Shown: positions 18,618 through 26,309 of the stretch, piece after piece
How the letters are laid out: each line of letters starts with the position of its first letter
Numbering within the stretch: the first letter of the stretch is position 1
Assembly (NCBI GenBank): GCA_907163375.1
Contig: CAJQUW010005739.1
Span: 62,001 to 126,000 of the forward strand
Source: Prostheceraeus crozeri
Taxonomy: Eukaryota; Platyhelminthes; Polycladida; Euryleptidae
Length of the DNA: 64,000 nucleotides
Reading direction: 5' to 3'
Made by a program: the position numbers and the translations under genes
The notes under the pieces: model-generated
The model's database searches: none
What the model saw: only the letters and a program-made list of their open reading frames with translations
What the model was told of the DNA's origin: nothing

Positions 18618-19919
18618 TTAAGTTTCATCATATAATGTTTTATCAAAAGATAATTTAAATTTTTTTTCACTAACTATTGATTCTTCATCATCATCATCAA
18701 TTGATTCTTCATCATCATCATAAATTGTTTCTTCATCATCATAAATTACACTTTTTGGGATTGGATGCCCTTCCATGATAGGATACCATTCTCTTATTGG
18801 AATATCTAATTCTAAATTACATCTTTTATCTGATAATAATATAATAGAGAAAAATATTGGTCTTTGATCTCTTTTGGAAAATTTAATAACACCACCATAA
18901 TCTGAATCACTTTTAGTTTTTGTTAAAGATGATAAAATTTTAAATTGATTAGATGTAAATCCTAATTTAAATTTTGTAGACCCGACACATAGTTGTCTAA
19001 CAGTATCTTCAACTATACCATCATTATTATTTTCAATTGTAAGAAAATGAAATTTAGATAAATTTTTATAATTACTAATATTTTTATAATCTTTTTTACC
19101 ATTTACACCTTTTTCAGATGTTTCAGAATCATCATCTATATTATCATAAGATTCTTTAAGATCGGGCAAAGCCCTAGAACCTTCGGTTCGTTTATTATGA
19201 ATATGATTATGGTCATTGTTAATAGTATAAGGTGTTGTCCACATATAAATTTTTTCTTGTTGAGCTAAGCCATTTATGTAAGATTTTAACAAATTAATAT
19301 TTAAGTTTGAATATAATCCTATATACGTATCATCATCATATCTTTGCGGCATTTCTAATGTTTCTTGTTTATGAATTGTGTCTCTATAATAAACTTGACA
19401 TAATAATTCTTCATTATGTTTTTTACTCTCTATATGAATGTTATATTGATTTTGATCGTCAACAAATAATCTAATTTTTTCTTTCGAAAAAGATTTTAAT
19501 TTTTTAACTAATTCTTTAATATTGATATAATTAATAATTTTAGTTTCTATCCAATCAGTATTACTAATTGGTAACACTGCTCTAATAAATCCATAAACAT
19601 TATTATGACCTATTATAACCATATTTTCTTTATTTAATTCCACATAAGCTACATCATTATATTTACTAACAATATCCATAAATTTAATAAATGGATCCCC
19701 CGGAAATAAACAATAATTAGTTTCTATAGAAGGTAAACCTTTAGTCTGTTCTCTAAATATTTCGGCTTGTAATTGAAATAAAATATTAACATCTATACAT
19801 GGATTATTATTATTATTATTATTATCAAAACATTTATTTTCAAATCCCGTTGATCTCGTCGAATAAGAAGAACAGGATGATGCGGGCGAATATAATTTTT
19901 TTAAATTTGGATTTTCCAT
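18618..19919 (-). CDS. 433-aa protein of unknown function
   Basis: The only gene besides the protease to run on the minus strand in the core. It starts after AAAATAAAAAAA. The N-terminal 50 residues are Ser/Asn-rich, with a run of seven Asn. The middle and C-terminal parts look beta-rich in two similar-sized halves (about 60-215 and 285-385), separated by an acidic, His-rich linker. The C-terminus has an acidic repeat (DDEETIYDDDEESIDDDDEES). The two-half beta layout faintly recalls sliding-clamp proteins, but no diagnostic motif is visible, so this is a weak guess. The linker coincides with a pair of GC-rich hairpins (19164-19189). Confidence 0.7.
   Translation of the reverse strand: MENPNLKKLYSPASSCSSYSTRSTGFENKCFDNNNNNNNPCIDVNILFQLQAEIFREQTKGLPSIETNYCLFPGDPFIKFMDIVSKYNDVAYVELNKENMVIIGHNNVYGFIRAVLPISNTDWIETKIINYINIKELVKKLKSFSKEKIRLFVDDQNQYNIHIESKKHNEELLCQVYYRDTIHKQETLEMPQRYDDDTYIGLYSNLNINLLKSYINGLAQQEKIYMWTTPYTINNDHNHIHNKRTEGSRALPDLKESYDNIDDDSETSEKGVNGKKDYKNISNYKNLSKFHFLTIENNNDGIVEDTVRQLCVGSTKFKLGFTSNQFKILSSLTKTKSDSDYGGVIKFSKRDQRPIFFSIILLSDKRCNLELDIPIREWYPIMEGHPIPKSVIYDDEETIYDDDEESIDDDDEESIVSEKKFKLSFDKTLYDET
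19164..19189. repeat. Two adjacent hairpins inside the 433-aa gene
   Basis: GGGC-AAA-GCCC (19164-19174) and GAACC-TTC-GGTTC (19177-19189), separated by 2 bp, in coding sequence that is otherwise AT-rich. They encode part of a flexible linker (residues about 244-252). Confidence 0.75.
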
Positions 19920-19924
19920 TTTTT

Positions 19925-20040
19925 TATTTTTATTAGAAAAAATTTTATTTTTTATTTTTATTAGAAAAAATTTTATTTTTTATTGTTATTAGAAAAAATT
20001 TTATTTTTTATTTTTATTAGAAAAAATTTTATTTTTTTAT
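19925..20040. repeat. Four 28-bp AT-rich units in a divergent promoter region
   Basis: Four copies of a 28-bp unit containing TTAGAAAAAATTTTATT fill the space between the divergent starts at 19919 (minus) and 20050 (plus). The arrangement suggests a shared bidirectional promoter, by position only. Confidence 0.85.
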
Positions 20041-20049
20041 TGTTAAAAA

Positions 20050-20937
20050 ATGATGTTACCAAATGTTGGTGGAGGTGCATATATCCCGAATAATCGTGAA
20101 TTAGAAATAGAGATAGAAAATTATATTATGAAAACTGGAGACGTTTTATCTGGTCCATTGCATCTTTCTATTCTTCCACAACAAAATACAGAGTTAACAA
20201 ATAAACAATATGTTGATACACAAATCAATGATTTAAAGGAAAAATATATAAACGATGTTTTGGTTCCACTGATGAATGAATTAAAGTTGCTAAAACTTAA
20301 TGACAAATCATTAAACGAAAAATTATTAAAACTTGATAAAAAGGATAGAGAGCTAGAAGCAGATATAGCAAAACTTTTTAAAAAGATTTCAGAACAATCA
20401 AAAATTTTAATATTACTTTCTATAAAGTTAAAATCTGCAGTCATTAAAAATAAACATCAGATAAAAATGTTAAAAGAACAATTAGAAGATGAAATAGAAA
20501 ATCTACCTGAAAGAATTAAAAAAAATTTAAAGCAGTTGCAAACTACATTCCAAAAAAGTGTTGATGAATTGAGTTCTAAAATTACTCAACAAATGAAAAA
20601 GATGAATAGAATAATAAATGAAGTAAACTCACTTAATCAAAAAGTTGATAAAATGAAAACTCTTAAAATCAATTTAGAAAATGAATTAAAGAAAAATTTA
20701 CAAGAAAACTCTAAAGAAAATAAAGAACAGTTAGATGCTGTTAAAAGACAATTAGATGTTCTTAAAATTAAGTTAAATGCTCTTAAAACGGCGTTGAAGA
20801 TTAATCAGCAGAAAATGCAAGTTAATAGAAGAGAAATTAAAGTACATCACACGCTGCTTGACGCAATAGATAAAGTGCAACAGTCAATTAATAAAGTTAT
20901 CTCGAAGTTGTTGTCCATTCACAAACGTAAATCTTAA
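20050..20937 (+). CDS. Coiled-coil protein with phage tail-fibre-like N-terminal motif
   Basis: 295 aa; starts after GTTAAAAA. Residues 27-56 (MKTGDVLSGPLHL, then NKQYVD) match the pattern of a short repeat found in bacteriophage tail-fibre and collar-type proteins: T-G-x-hydrophobic-S-G-P-L-x-L, a gap, then x-N-K-Q-Y-V-D. The rest (about 60-290) is a long, Lys/Glu/Leu-rich coiled coil with heptad character and no Cys. This looks like a trimeric or parallel fibre attached through its N-terminus. A receptor-binding or vertex fibre role is inferred, supported by the adjacent virion genes. It could also be an internal scaffold. Four GC-rich hairpins follow the stop. Confidence 0.75.
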   Translation: MMLPNVGGGAYIPNNRELEIEIENYIMKTGDVLSGPLHLSILPQQNTELTNKQYVDTQINDLKEKYINDVLVPLMNELKLLKLNDKSLNEKLLKLDKKDRELEADIAKLFKKISEQSKILILLSIKLKSAVIKNKHQIKMLKEQLEDEIENLPERIKKNLKQLQTTFQKSVDELSSKITQQMKKMNRIINEVNSLNQKVDKMKTLKINLENELKKNLQENSKENKEQLDAVKRQLDVLKIKLNALKTALKINQQKMQVNRREIKVHHTLLDAIDKVQQSINKVISKLLSIHKRKS

Positions 20938-20939
20938 AC

Positions 20940-20997
20940 GGACCAAAGGTCCTCAGGTTACTAACCAATCGGAGCGAATCTCCTCGAGGCTTTAGCC
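20940..20997 (+). terminator. Cluster of four hairpins after the fibre-like gene
   Basis: GGACC-AAA-GGTCC (20940-20952), GGTTA-C-TAACC (20956-20966), GGAG-CGAAT-CTCC (20971-20983) and GGCT-TT-AGCC (20988-20997). They fill the spacer between the stop at 20937 and the next gene. This is the densest hairpin cluster in the element. Confidence 0.5.
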
Positions 20998-21041
20998 GAT
21001 CGTAAATATTTTTTCCCAAAAGTCAAATTTAATCCTAAAAA

Positions 21042-21563
21042 ATGCCTATAATTTATAAACATAATCTTAAACATTTTGCTTCAAATCAAAGAATTGCTCA
21101 TGAACCACGTATGAATCCTGTTTATCATTATGATAATAGAGAAACAATCGGAACACAAAAGTTCCAAGGCACCGCAGGTGCCGTTCAAAAAGAAGGGGAT
21201 GGCATCTTTTCTGGTATTGGAAGTATCGTTAACGTGATAAAAAATAATAAAGATTTGATTACATCTGCCGCAAAAGGAGCAGCTGCTATAGGTAGTACAG
21301 CTAGTGCAATATCAAATGCTGTCAAGTCTCAAAACGAATTAAAACAACTAGAAGCTATTCGTAAACTTAGGAATGATTCTGAAGAACTAAAAAAATTAAA
21401 AAAACTTTCAGATGAAACAAAGAACAAAATTGCTAACATAGCTGTGGATGGTGATAGTAAACATAATGAAAAAACAATTGAAGAAATAAGAGGAAATGGC
21501 GTGAGTAGCAACCTTCGGTCTAACCAGCATAGCTGTAGCGGAGCTGGGCTAGCAAAATTCTAA
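21042..21563 (+). CDS. Minor virion protein with membrane-active-type segment
   Basis: 173 aa; starts after CCTAAAAA. Residues about 52-95 (GDGIFSGIGSIVNVI, then an Ala/Gly/Ser-rich helix) look like the amphipathic, membrane-active segments found in minor virion proteins of Polintons and adenovirus-like viruses. A charged helix follows. IRGNG at 149-153 fits the adenain cleavage pattern (M/I/L)-x-G-x-G, so the element's own protease could trim the last 20 residues. That tail is coded by a GC-rich hairpin-bearing stretch (21505-21560), perhaps a read-through of a former spacer. The hairpin GGCACC-GCA-GGTGCC lies in frame at 21168-21182. Confidence 0.75.
   Translation: MPIIYKHNLKHFASNQRIAHEPRMNPVYHYDNRETIGTQKFQGTAGAVQKEGDGIFSGIGSIVNVIKNNKDLITSAAKGAAAIGSTASAISNAVKSQNELKQLEAIRKLRNDSEELKKLKKLSDETKNKIANIAVDGDSKHNEKTIEEIRGNGVSSNLRSNQHSCSGAGLAKF
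21150..21182 (+). repeat. Two in-frame hairpins in the membrane-active protein gene
   Basis: GGAAC-ACAAAA-GTTCC (21150-21165) and GGCACC-GCA-GGTGCC (21168-21182). The second is a perfect 6-bp stem with a 3-nt loop, 15 bp long, and so frame-neutral as an insertion. Confidence 0.75.
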
Positions 21564-21656
21564 AATTATATTTTAGTAAAATTTTTTAGTAATTTTTTTA
21601 GTAAAATTTTTTTCTGTCTGTGAGAAAAACAAAAAGTCAAATTATTTTTTATAAAA

Positions 21657-22991
21657 ATGTCTTCGCTTATCGAAAATAAATTTAGATTAGACGATCCTCC
21701 GTTCGTCAGTTATAATCAAAAAAAGAATGACTATATAAGAATTGCTATGAATCCCGGATCTTCCAGTAGAGTAAATACTGGAGGAGATTTAATCTTTGAA
21801 GTTGATAATCAGCAGAGTTATTTATATTTACCTGATTCATTTTTACACTGTGAATATTCTTTATATAGTGATGCTAATTTTACAACACCATTACCTGATA
21901 CCGATAATATTGCACTAGAGAATAATTTCTTTCCAAGATTATTTACACAAATGCGTTTAGATGTTGCAACTCAAAATATAGAAACAATAAGTGATTCTCC
22001 AGGTGTAATTGATACAATGCTTAGATTTGTAACAATTGGTGAAAATAATAAAAATTATGAAATCGAAGGTTGGTTTCCTGATACTAATGATGGTATAATT
22101 GTTGATGATTTAACTCACGCTGGAACAGATGCAGCAGGAATTGCGAAAGATGTAGAAAATATTGCAAAACATTTAAATAAAACAAATAATGAAGCATATA
22201 AAGAAAGACGTGAATTTAACAAGAAAAGTAAACAGACAGTTAATTGGTCATTGTCTCCATTATTCGGATATTTAGATTATGATAAAATATCATATCAATT
22301 AAAATTTAAATTAATAATTCATCGTACAGCAAATAATGAATTAATCTTTTTTGGTAAGACTGGGAAAAAAGCATATTTAAAAATTGATAGACTTGAATGG
22401 TGGATTAAGCATATTACTCCTAGTTTAGAGGTTGAAACAGCTATTGCAAAAAGATTAAATACTAACAAACCAATTCCAGTAAATTTTCTAAAGCGTACTG
22501 CTAGTTCAGTAACTTTTTCCGAACAAAGATTTAACTGGCATTTTACTAGAACTGCGAATACTCCAAGATATTTATTACTAACATTTCAAAGAAATAATTC
22601 TCCAAGTTTTGATAAGAACAATAATATTTTTCATATTAATACAATTCGAAGTTTACAAGTTTCATTAAATCAAACTCGATATCCAATTGATCCATTAAGA
22701 TTCGATGATACCAATAATCAATTTATGGAAGGATATGATTCTTATAGAAATCTTTGTACAGAATTTGGAGTTGAACCACAATTAACTCCTGGAGATTGGA
22801 GACATTTATATCCAAATTTCTGCTTCGATTTAAGTGCACAATCTGAAGATATTATTAAAAATGGTTGTGATGTTACAATTAATATTGAAAAGAAAGATTC
22901 CACAACTTCATTGATGGCTTATGGTTTATTGCTAGAAGATGTAAAATATTCTATTGAAATTCTTAATGGGAAGATGACTAGAATAGGCTAA
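21657..22991 (+). CDS. Major capsid protein (double jelly roll)
   Basis: 444 aa; starts after TTATAAAA. The pattern of the Polinton major capsid protein is clear. There is an N-terminal strand region (IRIAMNPGSSSRVNTGG, then DNQQSYLYLPDSFLHCEY) and a central SPLFGYLDYDKISYQLKFKL block. LEWWIKHITPSLEVE leads into the second jelly roll, with a C-terminal FCFDLSAQSEDIIKNGCDVTINIE strand series. Trimers of this protein form the hexagonal capsomers. The ORF is complete. The stop codon is part of a GGCT-AA-AGCC hairpin (22986-22995). Confidence 0.92.
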   Translation: MSSLIENKFRLDDPPFVSYNQKKNDYIRIAMNPGSSSRVNTGGDLIFEVDNQQSYLYLPDSFLHCEYSLYSDANFTTPLPDTDNIALENNFFPRLFTQMRLDVATQNIETISDSPGVIDTMLRFVTIGENNKNYEIEGWFPDTNDGIIVDDLTHAGTDAAGIAKDVENIAKHLNKTNNEAYKERREFNKKSKQTVNWSLSPLFGYLDYDKISYQLKFKLIIHRTANNELIFFGKTGKKAYLKIDRLEWWIKHITPSLEVETAIAKRLNTNKPIPVNFLKRTASSVTFSEQRFNWHFTRTANTPRYLLLTFQRNNSPSFDKNNNIFHINTIRSLQVSLNQTRYPIDPLRFDDTNNQFMEGYDSYRNLCTEFGVEPQLTPGDWRHLYPNFCFDLSAQSEDIIKNGCDVTINIEKKDSTTSLMAYGLLLEDVKYSIEILNGKMTRIG

Positions 22992-23006
22992 AGCCCAAGA
23001 ATTCTT
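22986..23006 (+). terminator. Hairpin overlapping the MCP stop codon, plus a palindrome
   Basis: GGCT-AA-AGCC (22986-22995) includes the TAA stop at 22989-22991; AAGAATTCTT (22997-23006) is a perfect palindrome directly after it. Confidence 0.45.
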
Positions 23007-23014
23007 CGTTTAAT

Positions 23015-23180
23015 TAATTAAAATTTTTTCATAACTAGAATAGATTAAAAATTCTTAACTTAAAATTTTTCATAACTAGAATAGATTAAAATTTTTTGGT
23101 AACTTAAAATTTTTTAGTAACTTGAAATTTTTTCATAACTAGAATAGATTTAAATTTTTGATAACTTAAAATTTTTTTAT
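23015..23180 (+). repeat. AT-rich degenerate tandem repeat upstream of the 161-aa gene
   Basis: Repeated pieces of the type TTTTTCATAACTAGAATAGATT (four copies in varying states) and GGTAACTTAAAATTTTT. They fill the spacer between the MCP gene and the next start. Confidence 0.8.
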
Positions 23181-23185
23181 TAAAA

Positions 23186-23671
23186 ATGTCGCAAGCGAAA
23201 AGTAATATTAATAATAAAACTGTTGAATTAAAATTACGTAATATTGTTGACAAAAATACCCCTAAAACTATTACGATTAACAAAAAAAAGTATTACATAA
23301 GTAAACCAATGATAGAGAATATTCAATTACAAGAAGAAAAGAATGGTGGAATTCTCCCATTAATTCCACTAATAATAGGAGGCATAGCAGCTGCAGGAAG
23401 TGTTGCAGGCGGGACAGCTGGTATTGTCCAAGCAGTAAATAAAAATAAATCAGAGAAGGCAGCATTAGAAGAACAAAAACGTCATAATAGGGAGTTAGAG
23501 AAAGTTGCTAGGGGAGAAGGAATAGTAGATAATTTTATCAGTAAATTAAAATTAGTTGATGAAGGAAAACGAGTTCTTAAAAATATTCTCCACAATGTTG
23601 ATGATTTAATTGAAATTAAAGAAACTAAAGATGGTTCTGGAATATATCTAAGTCCTAGTATGATAAGGTAA
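23186..23671 (+). CDS. Conserved Polinton minor virion protein (membrane-segment, GxYLxP type)
   Basis: 161 aa; starts after TTATTAAAA. It has a basic N-terminus and then a hydrophobic Gly/Ala-rich segment (GGILPLIPLIIGGIAAAGS, about residues 53-72) continuing as GGTAGIVQAVN. A charged helix with EEQKRHNRELEKVARGEG follows, and the C-terminal SGIYLSPS. This combination recurs in invertebrate Polintons and adintoviruses, where the protein is thought to be a minor virion component analogous to small adenovirus core or membrane-lytic proteins. The role is by family analogy. It is followed after 7 bp by an AGAACC-TTT-GGTTCT hairpin. Confidence 0.8.
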   Translation: MSQAKSNINNKTVELKLRNIVDKNTPKTITINKKKYYISKPMIENIQLQEEKNGGILPLIPLIIGGIAAAGSVAGGTAGIVQAVNKNKSEKAALEEQKRHNRELEKVARGEGIVDNFISKLKLVDEGKRVLKNILHNVDDLIEIKETKDGSGIYLSPSMIR

Positions 23672-23678
23672 TAACCTC

Positions 23679-23693
23679 AGAACCTTTGGTTCT
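23679..23693 (+). terminator. Hairpin AGAACC-TTT-GGTTCT after the 161-aa gene
   Basis: A perfect 6-bp stem with a 3-nt loop, 7 bp after the stop at 23669-23671. One of the clearest members of the hairpin family. Confidence 0.5.
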
Positions 23694-23742
23694 TTTCGGT
23701 AAAACTTTTATTTTATCTTTTAAAAGTTTTTTATCTTTAAAA

Positions 23743-25086
23743 ATGGATTCCGCAAATTCCACAAATTCAGAAAATTTAATTAAATTAAAAATTGCTAATT
23801 TAGATTTATTAAATTATCTATTAAACAAAAATAAAAACTCAAACTGTCAGCATATTGGAGGTGACAAGAACAAAGTTCCACACCACTTCGGTGGTGATAT
23901 ACAAAAAACATTAGAAAACTTTCCTGGATTTATTTGGAGTAAATATTCGAAAGAAAAACATCTTCCTGGTCATTCATATACTGGGCCAGGAACTCGATTA
24001 GATATAAGACTAGATGAGAATAATAATCCGAAACCAGGTGAAGAACCAATAAATAGAGTAGATGCCGCCGCTTACAGGCATGATTTAGCTTATCGAAATC
24101 ATGATCTAAGTTCTCGACATGCAGCTGATAAGAAGATGATTCAAGAATTAGATAGTATTCAAAATCCTACATTTAGAGAAAAAATTGAAAGAATGTTTGT
24201 TAAGAAAGCTTTACAAGCTAAAATATTATTCGGTCAGGGTATTGATCCGTCAGCAAATGAAACGACAGCTAAGCTGTCTGAGAGCAACGCTCGAACCTAC
24301 GCGTCTGAAATTCATAAAGAATACAGAAGGCCTAAATATTTATTAAAAGTAAAAGTATTTAATAAAGATGATATTTGGAGTGCTGATCTTATTCATATGC
24401 CGAATGAAAGGGACTACAAATACGCATTGACCGTTATAGATTTATATACACGATACGCTTGGGTAAAGCCTTTAAAAAATAAAAGTGGTCTATCAGTTAA
24501 ATATGCGTTTGAAGAAATCTTTAAAGAAAGTAAGAGAAAGCCAAAAAAATTGTTTGTTGATAAAGGGTCGGAATTTTATAACAGAAACGTTCAGCCACTA
24601 TTTGAAATTGTTTATTCAACTGAAAACGCTGGGAAGGCCGTAGTGATAGAAAGATTCAATCGGACGTTAAAAAATAAATTATTCAAGAAATTTACTGAGC
24701 AAAGAAATCAGAAATGGTTAAAAATATTACCAGGAATTGTAGATGAGTACAATAATAAAGTTCATTCTGGTATTGAAGAAACTCCAAAGAATGCTTCTGA
24801 CGACCCTGATCTAGTACGAAAGAAAATATTCGAGAATAATAATTTGAATGAGAGTAATCCGAATTTGCAGAAACTTAAGCCGAAATTTAAAATTGGAGAT
24901 AGAGTTAGAATATTTAAATATAAGAATAAATTTGAAAAAGGCTTTGTTGGTTATTGGACTAAAGAAATATTTGAAGTTTGCAAAATAAATAAAACTTATC
25001 CGATTACTTATGAAATTAAAGATTTAGATAATGAGGATATCAGAGGTCGTTTTTATCAAAATGAATTACAGAAAACAGAGCTTTAA
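23743..25086 (+). CDS. Phospholipase A2-like domain fused to retroviral-type integrase
   Basis: 447 aa from the ATG at 23743, chosen because it follows CTTTAAAA as in other genes of the element. Residues 75-140 are a parvovirus-type phospholipase A2 domain: YTGPG at 79-83 (calcium loop) and HDLAY at 113-117 with catalytic His113/Asp114. Such domains breach endosomal membranes during entry. Residues about 195-330 are an integrase core with Asp215, Asp273 and Glu303. The second Asp to Glu spacing (29 residues between) is shorter than the common 35. The C-terminus (about 385-440) looks like the small beta domain of Polinton integrases. The joint (residues about 173-184) is coded by two GC-rich hairpins. 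The fusion is one uninterrupted frame. Confidence 0.88.
   Translation: MDSANSTNSENLIKLKIANLDLLNYLLNKNKNSNCQHIGGDKNKVPHHFGGDIQKTLENFPGFIWSKYSKEKHLPGHSYTGPGTRLDIRLDENNNPKPGEEPINRVDAAAYRHDLAYRNHDLSSRHAADKKMIQELDSIQNPTFREKIERMFVKKALQAKILFGQGIDPSANETTAKLSESNARTYASEIHKEYRRPKYLLKVKVFNKDDIWSADLIHMPNERDYKYALTVIDLYTRYAWVKPLKNKSGLSVKYAFEEIFKESKRKPKKLFVDKGSEFYNRNVQPLFEIVYSTENAGKAVVIERFNRTLKNKLFKKFTEQRNQKWLKILPGIVDEYNNKVHSGIEETPKNASDDPDLVRKKIFENNNLNESNPNLQKLKPKFKIGDRVRIFKYKNKFEKGFVGYWTKEIFEVCKINKTYPITYEIKDLDNEDIRGRFYQNELQKTEL
23881..23896 (+). repeat. In-frame hairpin CACCAC-TTCG-GTGGTG
   Basis: A 6-bp stem closing a TTCG tetraloop with a C-G pair, the especially stable RNA tetraloop class. It lies in the N-terminal part of the phospholipase-integrase gene and encodes part of a repeated GGD motif. 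Confidence 0.8.
24264..24292 (+). repeat. Two hairpins at the phospholipase-integrase junction
   Basis: GACAGC-TAA-GCTGTC (24264-24278) and GAGC-AAC-GCTC (24282-24292). They lie exactly between the end of the phospholipase domain and the start of sequence that resembles the usual beginning of Polinton integrases. Confidence 0.8.
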
Positions 25087-25120
25087 CCTTTAGGTGGCGC
25101 TTTAGCTAGCTTCGCTTGAG

Positions 25121-25582
25121 TTATAGATTGTTTAACTCTAACATAATATCTAGAAATGGTACTCCTTTTTGTAATTTGTACAAAACGTATAAACATAATT
25201 GACCACAATAGGTAGTGCCTGGTGTTTGAATTTGAAACGTATTGTATGTTCCCGTTCCAAATAATTCTTTTACTTCATTTGTAGGTTGAAGCCCGTATGA
25301 GTCAAAATAATAATTATCTCCGTTTTTACTAAAGATACCTGCTGACCAATGTACGCCGTTTTGGTCTGAAGTGTGAAGATTCGTTATGAAATTTACAGTT
25401 ATTGATGGAACTTTGTTCCGGGAACTGAAGGTTCCTGTTGGCCTATTTTTTAGGAATTGTAATTCATCCCTCATCAATATGTGAAAATTCTTTATTCCTA
25501 ATTCATTTGCGATTTTCTTTAGGTCGAAATTCGTTGTTGTCTGTGTTCCATATAATTTCAAAAACTCATTTATGTTGCTCAT
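25121..25582 (-). CDS. Adenain-like cysteine protease
   Basis: 153 aa; starts after TTATTATAAA on the minus strand. Catalytic residues are visible: His78 in GVHWSA, Asp94 in YYFDSYG, Gln119 and Cys126 in TTYCGQLCLY. The Gln-Cys spacing of seven is that of the adenovirus maturation protease family. The enzyme cleaves virion precursor proteins during maturation; one candidate substrate site is seen in the 173-aa protein. It runs toward the integrase gene, with only 34 bp of GC-rich spacer (25087-25120) between the two stops. The gene contains two GC-rich hairpins (25407-25435). The length is somewhat short, but all key residues are present. Confidence 0.93.
   Translation of the reverse strand: MSNINEFLKLYGTQTTTNFDLKKIANELGIKNFHILMRDELQFLKNRPTGTFSSRNKVPSITVNFITNLHTSDQNGVHWSAGIFSKNGDNYYFDSYGLQPTNEVKELFGTGTYNTFQIQTPGTTYCGQLCLYVLYKLQKGVPFLDIMLELNNL
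25407..25435. repeat. Two adjacent hairpins inside the protease gene
   Basis: GGAAC-TTT-GTTCC (25407-25419) and GGAAC-TGAAG-GTTCC (25421-25435). They encode the segment around residues 50-58, before the catalytic His, probably a loop. Confidence 0.75.
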
Positions 25583-25612
25583 TTTATAATAAAAAAATTT
25601 CTTAAGGGACCC

Positions 25613-25918
25613 CTAGAAGTCAGAAGGAGGGGGGGTATTGATTTAAAACTGTTCTCTAATGATGTCTTTCCTTACTACTTAGTCAGAAGGGGGTATTGAT
25701 TTAAAACATTTTTATAATGATGACTTTCCTTACTACTTGGGGGGGGGTATTGATTTAAAACTGGTCTCTAATGATGTCTTTCCTTACTACTTAGTCAGAA
25801 GGGAGGGGGTATTGATTTAAAACTGTTCCACAATGATGACTTTCCTTGCTACTTAGTCAGAAGGGAGGGGGTATTGATTTAAAACTGGTCTCTAATGATG
25901 TCTTTCCTTACTACTTAT
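25613..25918 (+). repeat. Minisatellite with G-run and GTATTGATTTAAAAC units
   Basis: Five units of about 55-65 bp, each with a G-run, GTATTGATTTAAAAC and ATGATG(T/A)CTTTCCTTACTACTT. Units differ in G-run length and a few bases. It lies just beyond the protease start, at the border between the AT-rich core and the right accessory region. Confidence 0.9.
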
Positions 25919-25919
25919 T

Positions 25920-26309
25920 CGATTTTGAAATTATTTAATTTAATCTAAATTTAAACGTTACATTGTTGCATTTTATTCTTATGAACTCTTGTTAAGAGAA
26001 TATTGATTGTTTTATCTGTATTAAGACATTAGCAACATCTGTTACCAAATTTCTCAACATGAACAGCTGCTAGCAGTTTAAGCTATTCAGTATGAGAGAA
26101 TTCTTTGTGACCCGCATAACTCAACTTTTCACTTGAACAGCTGCTGCCATTATTCCACGTATTACTGCGTGCATTCATGCTGCGAGCGTTCTACGAGACT
26201 GTGACTGCTTACGAATCATCTGTGACCTTTATCTATTTTGGTCAATTTCATCAGCGACTTTCAACAATTTTATTTTTTATCATAATTAATTCACTACGTT
26301 TTAACGAAA
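25920..26309. other. Upstream region of the accessory ORF
   Basis: Less AT-rich than the virion-gene block. No ORF is convincing, and no clear TATA box at the usual distance was recognised. It presumably carries the promoter of the following gene. Confidence 0.4.
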
